Of a DNA stretch of 64,000 bases, positions 11,243 to 23,770 are shown in pieces. Source of the stretch: Okapia johnstoni (lineage: Eukaryota > Chordata > Mammalia > Artiodactyla > Giraffidae); assembly GCA_024291935.2 (NCBI GenBank), contig CM044314.1, positions 28,928,001-28,992,000 on the forward strand. Direction: 5' to 3'. The notes under the pieces are model-generated. The model had not been told where the DNA came from. It ran no database searches and was given only the letters and a program-made list of their open reading frames with translations. How positions within the stretch are numbered: the first letter of the stretch is position 1; every line of letters begins with the position of its first letter. Both the position numbers and the translations under genes were made by a program.

Positions 11243-12666
11243 TATGGTGTGTAACAGACAGCACTTACTCCAGGGGTCCAGTTTTGTAAAAATATTACCT
11301 ATATGTGTGCCCACAAGGAAGGATCTTGAAGGACGTGTACAAAACATGCCATTCCAGAAACACAAGCATGATTATAAAGATGTTCTTCATAATTTTTCTG
11401 TGCTGGGTGTACACAACGTTTGAAATGGAAGCTAATGAAATGAAACCCAATGAAAGACACTATATAAGAGGTGGATCTAGATACATTTGGGCTTTTTTTG
11501 TTTGGGTTCTGCCTTTAATTTTCAATCTATAAATCTGTCCTGCTCTTTGGCAATACTTTCCTAAGTGTTTAACTTGATCTTGATTTGAATGGGTTGAATG
11601 CTTCCCATCTTTGCCCCCTGGAAGGATGGATGTCCCTGGATGGATGGCTCTGGCCGCCACATAGAGATGTCTGGAGAGGGTTAGAGGTGGCAGAGAAACC
11701 AGTTAGGAATCTGGTGTTAGCCTTTTCAGGACTGGGTCAGATTTGTGAGCATGCTTTCCTACATTGTTTCTGAACCTGGTCAGGAGGGCTTTGCAGTTGT
11801 GTTTCTGAAGTCTCCTTGGCACCTGGGAGTTAGCATGAGGCTTCACGCTGGGTTGAGCTGTCAGGGATGAAAAAAAACTCTGAAATGTCAGGCTTTGGTT
11901 TCAGGTATAAACCTGCTTGCATTTAAATTAAATATTGAATGAATTTAAGGCTATAAACATTGATCTTCTCTGAGAACAGTTGCATTTAAGTCTGAGTGAT
12001 CAAATTCAGAGGTGCTAAATTTTGTGTGTTTGCATAGATAATCCCTGGTGTTCAAGATTGACTGGAGTACGTTCACTTGGGTGCAACCATATATTTTTGA
12101 AATGGAGTCTGGTCTTCTCTTTCAGCCACTGTGTAATGTCTTCAGTGTTTCAGTTTAGTCATGGAAGTCACATTAAAATGTTTTAAGTTCAATTTGAAAA
12201 TTACAGTACAATTAAGCTTAAACTGTTGCTAACTTTTAAAAAGTTGTCTACATGGTGGTTTGATCTGTTCTGACAGAAAGGAATTGAAACCAAAAAGAAA
12301 GAACACTGTTTTGATCAGTCAGTTCTTGTGTCTTCCTTGGTTTTCATGTCCATGTTCCTGTGTTTTGCTTTGTCTTTCTTTCCCAGTGAACTCAACCCGA
12401 AGTGACAGACTGCTCTACAGTAGTCAGATGCTGAATTTCTTTTAGCACACTGCAAAATGGTTTCATTCTTTCAAAACAGGCCTTTGCTTTGGAATATAAC
12501 ATGATGAGGGAAATGCATGTAGCCCACATCCTTCCTTGAGCCTCTTGCAAGGTTCAGACTGTCTGAGGAGCTGGGGGTGGGCAGGTCATTAGGAGGTGAT
12601 TTGCCTGATTTGGGCTATAGCCAGCCTGCTTTTGTTGCAGGGGGGTTGAGGAGGATTTGGGTGTGT
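11243..12666. other. No recognised feature
   Basis: About 1.4 kb with no repeat I can name and no frame above about 75 codons. It may hold old, unrecognisable repeats. Confidence 0.35.
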
Positions 12667-12679
12667 CTGGGGAGAGACA

Positions 12680-12984
12680 CACACAGGAAATCAGTCCCAA
12701 ATATTCATTGTAAGGGCTGATGCTGAAGCTGAAACTCCAATACTTTGGCCACTTCATGTGAAGAACCAACTCACTGGAAAAGACCCTGATGCTGGGAAAG
12801 ATTGAAGGTGGGAGGAGAAGGGGATGACAGAGGATGAGATGGTTGGATGGCACCACTGACCTGATGGACTTGAGTTTGAGCAAGCTCCAGGAGTTGGTGA
12901 TGGACAGGGAAGCCTGGTGTGCTACAGTCCATGAGGTTGCAAAGAGTTGGACACAACTGAGCAACTGAACTGAACTGAACTGAA
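12680..12984 (+). mobile_element. BovB 3'-end insertion with 13-bp TSD
   Basis: A 305-bp 5'-truncated BovB ending in the (tgaac)n terminus. It is flanked by perfect direct copies of 'ctggggagagaca' at 12667-12679 and 12985-12997, which fixes the boundaries (up to 3 bp of ambiguity with the tail). Confidence 0.96.
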
Positions 12985-12997
12985 CTGGGGAGAGACA

Positions 12998-14020
12998 GGG
13001 GTGGGAGAAGGGTGCTCTGGTGCTTGTCCTCTCTCTACTTTGCTGGCCTTGGGGAATCCTTGGTGAGAGACTCAGCTCCCTCCAACTCCTACTGACAAAA
13101 TATGACCCAGAGTCAGTGATACTTTCTCCTCAGACTTTTAGAGACTACATCACCAGGCTATCATTGAGACCTGGTGCTATTGGGAGCATCCAGAGAGACC
13201 CAGAACATGGACTTGGGCCATCCTGTGGTGGGCGCTGAAAGCAGGGCTCAGTGTAGCTGAGGGCAGAGAGCATCAAAGAAGAGACCAGGAGAGAGGCAAA
13301 ATGTAGGGGCGCCCCGCTTGAGGAATGTAGCTGATATGGGAGCCCAGATGAGATTCTAGCTGGGGGCACCCAGACTTAACCTGTGACACTTTTCAGTGTT
13401 CTAGAAGAGGTCAGCTCAAGGGTCAGAGAAATATAGGCTTTCCCTATTAATATGACTCCATTTATACTCATCTCCTGTATTAAAGACAAAAAAGACAAAC
13501 AGAATGAAAACGCTTTTATTCAGGAATGATGGCTTATATTAGCAACAGAAATGCTTTCTGAGCTAAATAGGTCCCTACATGGGAAGGTCAGTGGTGACAG
13601 GCTACCACATCCAGTCTTGGATTTCTAGAAAGTTTCCTAGAAATCTTGCACTGGAGCATGACAATAAACAAGCAGTGTTTGGATTTTTACAGAGGATATG
13701 CCCTCAGCCAGCAGTCATCCACAGAAAATCTTCAGAAATGCACGTGACACCGAAAGAGGTGTTGCTTTGGGAGTACCTTGTAATCAGTTCCAAACTCTTA
13801 TCAAACAGCAGCACAGTCTTTAATTTCTATGTAAACTCAGCTCATTGTTTGCATCGTGTTATGTTTCTTTGCCGAGGATGTGTCATCCATCAAAAAACAA
13901 CAGTTTTGGCTTTTCAGACTAGGCAGTCACCTGAAAAGGCTGGAGGGAATGGTTGCTTTGTTCAATGGGGGTGGTCTGTTTGGGTGAGACAACCAGGAGA
14001 CCCAGGGTTAGGAAGCCTGG
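12998..14020. other. No recognised feature; 149-codon open frame of doubtful meaning
   Basis: Holds the longest open frame outside a recognised repeat in the window (13579-14028, plus strand, 149 codons). The translation shows no domain, signal peptide or family resemblance I know. Its 3' end overlaps MIR-like sequence (about 14010-14090), which argues against a real gene. Confidence 0.35.
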
Positions 14021-14299
14021 GTTCCTGACATTACTCATTGTGCAAGCCTGGACTTCCTGTCTTGTAAAATGAGAGCCTAAATGTAGGTTTTTATTCAGTA
14101 ACTACTTTCTGGGTAGCAGATTTGTGCCACATATTTCCACAGGCCTTTCTCAACCCAATCATCACCACTTCATTTCTGATTTCCAAGGTTCACTTCAGTC
14201 CTAAGAGTTTAATGTGCCTGGGAACTAAAGTTTCCAATTCTCTGAGAATCTTAGCTGGTGTGTAAAAAAAAATGGAAACATCTCAGTTATTTTTCCTGA

Positions 14300-15075
14300 T
14301 TTTAACTTGCCAGTTATAAATATTCACACAACACAGAAATTTATAAAATAAAAACCACCTGGAAGCGTCCCTGTCAGCAATAACCACAGTCCATATTTTG
14401 GTGTGGCCCTGTTTCTGTGGAGCCTCATATACATTTATTTATCCTAGGGTATTTTTAGAAGTCTTCCAATTCCCCATGTGTTTTTCTCCCTCACTTCATG
14501 GTATGTGGATATCTTTCCACATCAGTGTGAAAACTTTTCATGTCAAGAAATATAGACCTACATCATCATTTTCAATGGCTTCAAAACATTCCATTATATA
14601 GTTAAATCATAATCTATGTAATAGATTGTTGATAGACATTGAGGTTGATTCCACTTATTGTATGAGAACAAAAAGAAGACGAATATCACTGTGTATCCAT
14701 CTTTGTGAATATATATCTTCATTTCTCTATTTTTCCCCCTTAGATGAATTCCTAGAACTGGAAGTCCTAATTCCAAAGATGCTTAGTGAGCCTGTATCAA
14801 TTTACTTTCTTGCCACAGTGTATAAGAAGACCCGTTTCTCTAAACTCTAGCTATATTGTCATTTATTGTCCTTTAATGCCAGACAAAAGATGGTAACTTT
14901 TTTTTTTATTCCTTTGATTATTAGCAAAGTTGAACATCCTTTTTCTGTGTTTATTGATTATTTTATTATTTTCTTTTGTAAATTGTCTATCTATAACTTT
15001 CCTTCATTCTTTTATAGGAAAATATTTTCTTATTGCTTTGTAAAGACTCTTTCTATATTAAGGATAATCTATAAG
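14300..15075 (-). mobile_element. Old L1M LINE fragment
   Basis: On the reverse strand this follows an old L1 ORF2 end / 3' region: 'aaaacattccattatatag', 'ttgatagacattgaggttg' and 'atgaattcctagaactgga' are reverse complements of typical L1M blocks. Heavily decayed. Confidence 0.65.
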
Positions 15076-15079
15076 TGCT

Positions 15080-15770
15080 AACACAGACCACACACTTTTA
15101 TTCCCAAATTACTCTTATTTTAGATTAAAGTTCAATTCATTCACTGGTATATAATATATAAATGGAAAACTTGAGGTATGTTGAGAAGAGTAAATTGTTA
15201 GATGAAGGTCAAACTTTATTTTATGTAATAATTTACTTCCAAATTTTACTTTTTTCTTAAATTTCACTCCCACTCTTTGTACATAACCCTTTCTGAGTCC
15301 CCAACTCCCACTTCAGTTCCCCAAAAGTGAGGCTATTAAGATACTGAGTGATTAGAGGATTTGAACATTTTGAAAGAGAAGTAGGTGGTGACGGCACGTT
15401 ATTGAAACTTGAAAGAAAGCCAGTGTGATATAATTTCACACTGAGAGCTGATCACTATGGCAACAAAGAACAAATTTTGAAAAATAAGGTTCAATATAAT
15501 AGAATTAGGGGAGAAAATTGATTAAAATAAAAGGACGGTTTATCTTTTGTTTTTTTCTCAACTTGTTTATCATGTGCACAAAAACTCTACGTGAGCACCC
15601 AAAAACATATTTCTGCTTTCAAAAGCAAACAGATTTTAATTATGTTTACATTATATGGAGTCACAAGAAGGTAATACTTTTGGTAATATTGTTTTTGTTT
15701 CAAATAATAGTGACAGTATCTCTTTGGAGTCTTTTATTTGAGAAGAAATAGGGTAATTTACAATACATAC
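15080..15770. other. No recognised feature
   Basis: About 690 bp of very AT-rich DNA. Short open frames only. Confidence 0.35.
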
Positions 15771-15985
15771 GTGGGCTTCCTTAGTGGCTCAATGGTAAAG
15801 CATCTTCCTGCCAATGCAGGAGACAATTCCTGGGTTGGGTATATCCTCTGGAGAAAGAAATGGCAACTCACTCCAGCATTCTTGCCTGGAAAAATTTCAG
15901 GACAGAGGAGCCTGGTGGGCTATAGTCCACGGGGTCGCAAAAGAATCGGATACGATTTAGCAACTAAACAACAACAACAACAAAA
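15771..15985 (+). mobile_element. Bov-tA SINE
   Basis: Full-length: tRNA-like head ('gggcttccttagtggctc', 'cctgccaatgcaggagac'), body ('ccagcattcttgcctgg') and BovB-like tail ending in an (aac)n run. Confidence 0.94.
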
Positions 15986-16019
15986 TACACGTAGCTTTGA
16001 ATTCTTTCTTTTTTTTAAC

Positions 16020-16150
16020 TCAGTGCTTCCATCCACCCATTCATTCATCCAATAAACACTTACTGAGCCACTGTTAACTGAAAATACAGTGTTGAGGAAA
16101 TTCAAACCTGGTCTCGATCCTCAGGAAGCCTACATTCTATAGCAGATATT
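16020..16150 (+). mobile_element. L2 LINE 3'-end-like fragment
   Basis: 'cattcattcatccaataaac' followed by 'tactgagccactgt' and a 'caggaagcctacattct' block resembles L2 3' ends. A short L1-like scrap follows at about 16290-16390. Confidence 0.5.
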
Positions 16151-16587
16151 GTACCATATTCTTTGAAACATGAATTCAATAGTACCTAAAATTCCAGTGT
16201 ATACATACATGATAACTTAATTATACTATCGTTTTACGTTCAGACTGATTTTAGTTGTTATAATAATAGATGATTAAATGATGAGGAAACCTGTATATTA
16301 ATGTGAGTTGCTGATTATATCCTTAGGATTGCTTCCTAGAAAGGGAATTGCTAGCTAAAAATACCTAAACTTCTCTCTTAAAAAAATAAAAAAATTATAC
16401 ATGATAAAAATCACAGTTTTCCCAGTGAAAAGATTATCCTGACTGTAACATTATTTCTGGAAAAACAGCATGATTAGGATAGGGCAATAAATTACTTTTT
16501 TAAATTAGTATCTCCTGAAGTAGGTGTGGCGTGTTGAATTTTGCTTTAGAAACCAAACCAAAGTTTAATAAAATGTCAAAATTCAAT

Positions 16588-16918
16588 CAGTTCAGTTCAG
16601 TCACTCAGTTGTTTCCTACTCTTTGCGACCCCATGGACGGCAGCACGCCAGGCTTTCCTGTCCATCACCAACTCCTGGAGCTTGCTCAAACTCATGTCCA
16701 TCAGGTCAGTGATGCCATCCAACCATCTCACCCTCTGTCATCCCTTTATCCTCCTGCCTTCAATCTTTCCCAGCATCAGGGTCTTTTGTACTGAGTCAGT
16801 TCTTCACATCAGGTGGCCAAAGTATTGGAGCTTCAGCTTCAGCATCAGTCCTTCCAATGAATATTCAGGACTGATTTTCTTTAGGATTGACTGGTTTGAT
16901 CTCCTTGCAGTCCAAGTC
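16588..16918 (-). mobile_element. BovB 3'-end insertion with 11-bp TSD
   Basis: A 331-bp 5'-truncated BovB. Perfect copies of 'caaaattcaat' flank it at 16577-16587 and 16919-16929. Confidence 0.96.
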
Positions 16919-16929
16919 CAAAATTCAAT

Positions 16930-17485
16930 ATTACTATTCATTGCATAGAGGCTTTGTAGAGAAGGTCATCTTTTGATCAGAAAGAAAAGAGATGCCATAT
17001 CTCTGCATTAAGGGAAAAACGTGATCCAGTTTAGATATTAATCTCCTCCTTTAGTAGATAAGTCCTTGTAGTCAACAGCCAAATTAAGAACATCAGAGTC
17101 CAGTGGTCTAAGGAGTCAGTCAAGGGTTGATTGTCTTACTGGTCTCTCATCACTCATGACTGTAACTCCCCATGATGAGTGATAGCTTCTTGTCACCCCA
17201 TTTTTATCCCATAAAGACTTCTCATTCCTTCTGTCAATTACGTTGTTTTCCAAAATATAGAGTATTTATTTGGAATCCATTTTACTTGCTCAGAAGACAT
17301 TTCCATTACATTTTACAAATCATCAGACCCACCAACATAGTATTGCACAAAATTTCCATTTGCAAGAATCAAAATGATAAACTCTGCTTCCTTTCATTTG
17401 GCTCAAAACCTATGTACTCCAGGAAGCATTTTTCAAGTAATTACTTTTCCCTGATGAGGAAACAAGAAGGAAACTGCACAAAGGT
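16930..17485. other. No recognised feature
   Basis: About 550 bp without a named repeat. A 114-codon frame (17172-17516) runs into MIR sequence and shows no family resemblance. Confidence 0.35.
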
Positions 17486-17489
17486 TAAG

Positions 17490-17615
17490 AGTCTAGGGTA
17501 TTGTTCTTGGGTCTGAATTTATCTGATTTCAGGCAAGTCACTGGGTCTCTGCACCTGAGTTTCCCCAGCTATAAATGAGGAGGTTGGACTTGATGATTTC
17601 TAGTCACGTCTAGGG
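17490..17615 (+). mobile_element. MIR-family SINE
   Basis: 'caggcaagtcactgggtctc', 'tgagtttccccagctataaa' and 'aggttggacttgatgattt' are clear MIR core blocks. Confidence 0.8.
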
Positions 17616-17749
17616 GTCCTTCTTTTCCTTTTCATGCCCCCCACTTATAGTTTATCCCAATTTTTCAATCATATGGTAATTTTATTTCTAGTTTTTCAAG
17701 GAACCTCCATACTGTTCTCCATAGTGGCTGTATCAATTTATATTCCTAC

Positions 17750-18261
17750 TGTATTGCTCTTCATCCTGTTCATTACACCAATTGTCTCACTGTTTACACT
17801 GTCCGCACTGTTCGCTGAACCCAGGGTAGGCGAGGTGCTAGCTGAGAGGCTGGAAGGAGCCATAGGAACTGCAGACAATTTTATTCTCTCCTGGCTGGTC
17901 TGGCAGCCATAACACAGTCTCTCTCCTGGTTGACGCAGGAGCTGTAGCAGCGGCCACAACGTCACCATAACAGAGCCATAAAGGAGCCGTAACATAACCT
18001 CATATAACATAATCATGATGCCACTCCAAGTAGCCCCAAGGCAGCAGCAGCCAGGGCTTTCATGGTGAAGCTCATACCAGCATACTGCACACATTAGCCT
18101 GCAACCAAACCAGTACATCACGACAAAGCAAGTACCTCATAGCACACATGCACAGTGCTATAAGTTACATAGTCATTATTTACCAAACATTAGGTGAGCG
18201 AGAGGCTGTGGGGCGAGAGAGCCTGACCGCACCATCTTGGCTAATTTGCTCTTGTCCTACA
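17750..18261 (-). mobile_element. Solo LTR of an endogenous retrovirus, 5-bp TSD
   Basis: A 512-bp unit with inverted ends TGTA...TACA is inserted in the L1 block; joining the two flanks restores a continuous L1 sequence. The 5-bp 'cctac' is present at 17745-17749 and 18262-18266. On the minus strand a poly(A) signal AATAAA lies near 17880, placing R/U5 towards the left end. No internal retroviral sequence remains, so it is a recombined solo LTR. A 127-codon minus frame across it is a chance frame. Family not recalled. Confidence 0.85.
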
Positions 18262-18900
18262 CCTACCAGCAGCGCAAGAGGGTTCCCTTTTCTCCACATC
18301 CTCTCCAGCACTTACTGTTTGCAGAATTTTTGATGATGGCCATTCTGACCAGTGTGAGGTAATATCTCATTGTAGTTTTGATTTGCATTTCTCTAATAAT
18401 CAGCAGTGTTAGGAATCTTTTCATGTATTTATTGGCTATCTGTGTGTCTTCTTTGAAGAGATATCTGTTTATGCCTCTTGCCTAATTTTTGATTTGGTTG
18501 TTTGTTTTTCTGATATATTGAGCTGTATAAACTGCTTATATATTTTGGAGATTAATCCTTTGTCAGTTGCTTAATTTCAATTATTTTCTCCTATTCTGAG
18601 GGTTGTCTTTTCATCTTGTTTATGGTTTCCTAGTACTGATAAACCTATTTGCGGGGAAGGAATGGAGGTGAAGAAGTAGAGAATGGATTTGTGGACACAG
18701 TAGAGGAAGGAGAGGGTGGAACAAATTGAGAAAGTAGCATTGACATATATACACTATCATGTGTAAATTAGATAGCTAGTGGGAAGCTGTTATATAACAC
18801 AGGAATCCCAACCTAGACCTCTGTAATGACCCAGTGGATGGCATGGAGGGGAGGGGAGGGAGGCTCAAGATGGAGGGGATATAAATATGATTATGACTGA

Positions 18901-19222
18901 TTTGCAAGGAGATCCAACCAGTCCATCCTAAAGGAAATCAATCCTGAGTATTCATTGGAAGGACTGATGTTGAAACTGAAACTCCAATACTTTGGCCACC
19001 TGATGCAAAGAAGTGATTCATTTGAAAAGACCTTGATGAAGTCAGGAAGAGAAGGGGATGACAGAGGATGAGATGGTTGGATGGCATCACTGACTCAATG
19101 GACATGAGTTTGGGTAGACTCCGGGAGTTGGTGATGGACAGGGAGGCTTGGTGTGCTGCCATCCATGGGGTCGCAAAGAGTCGGGCATGACTGAGCGACT
19201 GAACTGAACTGAACTGAACAGC
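18901..19222 (+). mobile_element. BovB 3'-end fragment inside L1 3' UTR
   Basis: Begins at 'caaggagatccaaccag' and ends in the (tgaac)n terminus. L1 3' UTR sequence flanks it on both sides, with a short loss of target sequence; no clear TSD. Confidence 0.93.
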
Positions 19223-19439
19223 AGAAAACAACACAACATTTTAAAGCAATTTTCCTCCAATTGAAATAAAAATCTGGATCTCCTAGGAAGCATAGGGGTT
19301 GATTATGGAGGAAATAGCAAAACTGCTAGTAAGGCAAGGCTTAACTAGAGAGAAGGGAATACATATGCCTTCGAACTCCTACTCACAAGGAACTCTCAGA
19401 CTCCAAGTCCAAAGCCTGTGAAGAAAGCTGAGGAATTTA

Positions 19440-20635
19440 CTCCCAAGGAGCAGTCTGAAAATGACTTTAAAATAAGTATGTGTACAGATGGCCAATAGTC
19501 ACATGAAAAGATGCTCAATTTCACTAATGATTGTGCTGTGTGCTCAGTCTCTCAGTTGTGTTCAACTCTCTGTGACCCTGTGGACTGCATCCTACCAGGC
19601 TCCTCTGTCCATGGGATTATTTTAGGCAAGAATACAGGAGTGAGTTGCCATTTCCTCCTCCAGAGGATCTTCCTGACCCAGGGATCAAACCCACGTCTCC
19701 TGTGGCTCCTGCATTGCAGACAGGTTCTATATCCACTGAGCCACCAGGAAAGCCCTCACTAATGACTAGACAAATGCAAATCAAAACTATAAGGAGGTAT
19801 CACTTCATACCATCAAAATGGCCATTATCAAAAAGTACGAAAAACAAATGATGGATAGGGTGTGGAGAAAAAGGGAACTCTCCTGCATTGTTGGTGGGAG
19901 TGTAAAGTGGTATAGCCACTGTGGAAAACACCATGAAGATTCCTTAAGAAACTTAAAATAGAATTACCATATGATCCTGCAATCCCACTCTTGGGCATAT
20001 ATCTGGAGAAATCTCTACTTGGAAAAGATACATGTACCCCAATATTCATATCAGCACTATTCACAAAAGGCAAGACATGGAAGCAATCTAAATGTCCATC
20101 AACAAATGAATAGATAAAGAAGATATAGTATATATACAATGGAGTACTACTCAGCTATAAAAGGAATAAAATAATGCTATTTGCAGTAATATGGATGGAC
20201 CTAGAGATTATCACACTAAATGAAGTAAGTCAGAGAAAGACAAATATCATACGATATCACCTACATGTAGAATCTAAAAAAATGATACAAATGAACTTAT
20301 TTACAAAACATAAACAGAGTCCAGACATAGAAAAAAAATTCATAGTTTCCAAGAGGGAAAGGAAAAAGGGATAAATAATCACTTTGGGATTAGCAAAACT
20401 ATATATAAATATATGTAAAATAAACACTATATATATAAACAACAAGGTCCTAGTGTATAGCACAGGGAACTATATTTAATATCTTGTAATAAACTGTAAT
20501 GGAAAAGAAAATGAAAAAGAATATATATTGCATACATTATATATGCATGTATATGTAACTGAATCCATTTGCTGTACACCAGAAACTAACACAACATTGT
20601 AAATCGACCATACTTTAAAAAGTTTAAAACATGTC
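19440..20635 (+). mobile_element. Ruminant L1, ORF2 end and 3' UTR
   Basis: Starts in ORF2 C-terminal sequence ('catgaaaagatgctcaattt') and continues after a SINE with 'gtggagaaaaagggaactc' and 'tggatggacctagagatta', then the 3' UTR ('cagggaactatatttaata', 'aaactaacacaacattgtaa'). Multiple stops; not functional. Confidence 0.9.
19531..19755 (-). mobile_element. Bov-tA SINE with 10-bp TSD
   Basis: Inserted in the L1 at 19440-20635. Perfect 'tcactaatga' copies flank it at 19521-19530 and 19756-19765. The head ('ccaccaggaaagccc') is at the right end. Confidence 0.96.
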
Positions 20636-20699
20636 TAAAATCAAAAGAGACAGAGAAAAGAAAAATATTCATTTGAACCTTGCAATCACTAGGCACGGG

Positions 20700-20860
20700 G
20701 GTGTCAATTTGTTCTTTGGTAATTAAGAATCTGAGGCTTAGACAGATTAAGAAACTAGCTCAATGTCCCACAGCCAGTAAGTAGGAGAGCCAGGTGTCAC
20801 AGTCAGGGCTTTGAGTACAAAGCTAATTCTTAAGCACTGTTTTATTATCCCTATCAGTGT
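20700..20860 (-). mobile_element. MIR SINE
   Basis: Reverse-strand MIR: 'cagattaagaaactagctca', 'cccacagccagtaagtagga' and 'gagccaggtgtcac'. Confidence 0.75.
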
Positions 20861-21004
20861 CTACAGAGTAAAATGTCTTTACATGTTTCAGACCATCCTA
20901 AAGGAAGAAATACAACAGAGCACTTTTTGAAAAATAAATTAGGCATGCAGAAATTTGGCCTCCGCTGCTGAACTAGAAAACAAAAGCTCATTCCATGGAA
21001 TTTC

Positions 21005-21110
21005 AATTCAATAAATGTTTACTGAGCATCTACATCTTGTCCATCTCCTTGCTAAGTGCTGTGAGAGTGGGTGACGGTGGTGGGGAGAGAAAACAGTAGA
21101 ATTTGAAGTC
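21005..21110 (+). mobile_element. L2 3'-end-like fragment
   Basis: 'caataaatgtttactgagca' and 'cttgctaagtgctgtgag' are L2-like. Confidence 0.5.
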
Positions 21111-23595
21111 TCGTAGAGGGAAGGACCTGGGTCTGTCCACCAGTTTACAATAATGTTCAGCAAGATGAGCTCATGGGAAAAGGAACGGTGTGGCCAATCA
21201 GACAACCAGGATGCCAGAGAAAGCAGTGGCAGGGGAGGCATTCAAGTACAGTATTGAACCATGTGCACAATCTGGATGGAGTGGTCTGCCAGGGACACAA
21301 CTCCAGGGAACCGGAATAACTTGTCAAACAGAAAGAGGCAGGGAAAACAGAGACACTTTCAGGGCCCAGTAAATATACCAGATTAACAATTAGAGAGGAA
21401 AGATTCCACAGGAGGGGCAAGAATACATCTTTACAGATCAGATTAAGTTCAGGTTACACCTATCCCTCACTTAGTAAGTATCATTCATTCCTGCAAATCT
21501 TGCTATAAAGTGAAAGGCCAGTAAGGGAAGAAAATTTTTCATTAATTTTAATAGGAAAAATTAGAATGTGTTCCAGATCAGAGCTAAGATGCCCAATGTG
21601 CAGAGGTAGAAAGTATATCAGTTGATCAATGATACCTTTATATAGGTCCTAAAGAACAATCTTAAGGTTAATAAATACAATTTGTACATGACTCACAAAA
21701 TGTTTTGGTCCTCAGGATGGAAGAGAAGATGTCAGCTCATGGTAGTTGATGGAGGAAAGACACCATGAAGTCATTTTCTTTCTGCTCCATTTTCTTTATC
21801 AATTTTTCGACTTTGGGGGGGCCCAAGATTTTCTTGCACTAAAACCGCATAGGAAAATAAAATTTTAACTCAGAAAATATCTTTTGGGCAAAATGAAAGC
21901 TGTGATAAAACACCTGGAAACAAAGGCTGCAGAGCACAGGTGGAGGAGTTGTCAGAGATGGCAGTTTTGCATCCTTCCCACTCAGTGGGATCTAGGCAAA
22001 GCCAAACATCTGCGAGTCACCCGAATACCTACCACTAGCCTCAGTCAAACCCCAAGGGAGTCTGTGGGTAAACTCATGAGTATGGCTTTACTTGAAATGT
22101 AATGTTGAACAATCTATTTACTATTTAAGTTTTGGGGTTAAAACTCATCATGTTAGAAAAACAGGAATTGGTGTTTGCAGAGTGAACCTTTTCAAGAGCC
22201 CTTAGTGTGAAAAATCGCTAAGGAACAGTTCTTAACCTTGTGAGACAGGTTTGTGCTTGTGAGGTAGGAATTTCTGGTGAGATAACTAAACTCTTCCTCT
22301 TACAGATGCACTACTAAGAAATACCTGTTTCTATCTGTGTACAGGGAACCTCCCATTGTACTTGGAGGCAAACAGAGGCAGTGGCCTCAATCCTCAGAAC
22401 ATTCTGGTGGCCCTTTTTTTTTTTTTATCAATATCTAAAGAATGGGATGTTTGAATTGCAAACAATTGTGTGTCACATATTCATAATATTTGTGGTCTTG
22501 TGAAAAGTGTGTTACTTCTGTGTATAACCTTTTTGATAAATATCTGCTGAGGCCCTGATGATCTTGTTATTAAACTAGCACAACAAAATTATGAAGACCA
22601 ATTCATGTATTATAACAGGAGTTGTATGATTTTCTAGGTTGATATGTAGCTAAGACAAATATTGACTTCACTTTCAACCTGATGCTTCCAGCATATATGC
22701 CACTAACCTCTTAATGAAGGGACAGCTGCTCAAAGGGAGAAATTAAAGAAAATACGAAGTGAGAGGGAAATTCCAAGTTACTATCATGAAGAAGGAAAAT
22801 AGATAAGCTAGTCAGTAATCTTTAGTAACTGGCTTTTTTCTTTCTGGTCATTTTCAGTGTTTCTCTTGTCTCCAATTTCTCAAATATAGAAATAACCAGG
22901 TCAAACGCTGTGTAGGCTTTGCAATAGGCTATTTCTCTGAAGAAGAGGGTAGTAAGTCTGCTAGTCTTATCTCTAATTTTGAATATTGCATATTTTTTCT
23001 TTCATCTCCATCAAAATGAAGACAGATGTACGATGAGGTTGACTTCACATTCATTGCTGAATTAAATAATAACTTGAGAAATAAGAGGGCCCTTCAATGT
23101 TTACTCACACTCCACTACTCTATTAAATAATTAGTTAGGAGTTCATCATTTTATGGTTAATAATAAGGATGATGACAATAATTAGTTATGCAGAAGTGAT
23201 GCATGAACTTCGAGGCCTCATGAGCCATCCTCCCTACTGAGATGCAGAGAGCTTTTGAGGTCTATCTAAATTAAGGCTAATTTAGCCTGAAATAACTATG
23301 GGCAGTGGAACAATTACATCAAAGGTATTTGCATCTTCTTATAAATTGTACCTCTCAGACCTGGGATCCTTTGAGGTGTATATATTTTTCAATCATGACG
23401 TAGAACACAAATTTGACCCTAATTTATATTCAGGAAGACTCTGATTGAAGAATTCTTAATAATTAATGTGTGAAAACCAAGACCACACATGTATATTAAT
23501 GGCTAGACAATTATGTTAATGGATAAATAGTGTTCTATCACACATTTTAATTATACATTTTATTGGCAGGTTGCTTCTAGAAGTGGCTTTCTCAA
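21111..23595. other. No recognised feature
   Basis: About 2.5 kb with no gene or confident repeat. A T-run lies near 22414-22427. A short block near 21455-21530 vaguely recalls an old DNA transposon end, but I cannot support it. Confidence 0.35.
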
Positions 23596-23599
23596 AACA

Positions 23600-23770
23600 A
23601 GCCACTTGAACTTGTAACACTTGAACTTGTTACTCCCATTTAGCACAACTTGGAGCAAGAGGCGCATGGAGCAGGTAACTTCCTCAAGGTCAAAGAAGTA
23701 AAGTAGGAAATGGAGTTCACAGCCCTTGAGCTTGAGTTGTTTGCTTAGATCTTCTTTGTTGCTTCTGGTC
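23600..23770 (-). mobile_element. MIR SINE fragment
   Basis: 'ggtaacttcctcaaggtcaa' followed by 'gtaaagtaggaaatggag' is reverse-strand MIR. Confidence 0.6.

Larger units (their letters stand above)
17663..19275 (+). mobile_element. Ruminant L1 with inverted 5' part (split by a solo LTR and a BovB)
   Basis: The left part (17663-17749 and 18262-18630) is L1 ORF2 3' sequence on the minus strand ('tccatactgttctccatag', 'catcctctccagcacttac'). The right part (18631-18900 and 19223-19275) is L1 3' UTR on the plus strand ('gagaaagtagcattgac', 'agcagaaaacaacacaac'). The junction is near 18630. A 5' portion inverted relative to the 3' portion is the pattern left by twin priming. I could not find a convincing outer TSD. 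Confidence 0.75.

Noticed and set aside
13579..14028. 149-codon open frame as a possible gene
   Set aside because: No recognisable domain, no evident splice or promoter context, and the 3' end lies in MIR-like sequence. A chance frame is more likely.
17738..18121. 127-codon minus-strand frame
   Set aside because: It lies almost entirely in the solo LTR and matches no retroviral protein; LTRs often hold chance frames.
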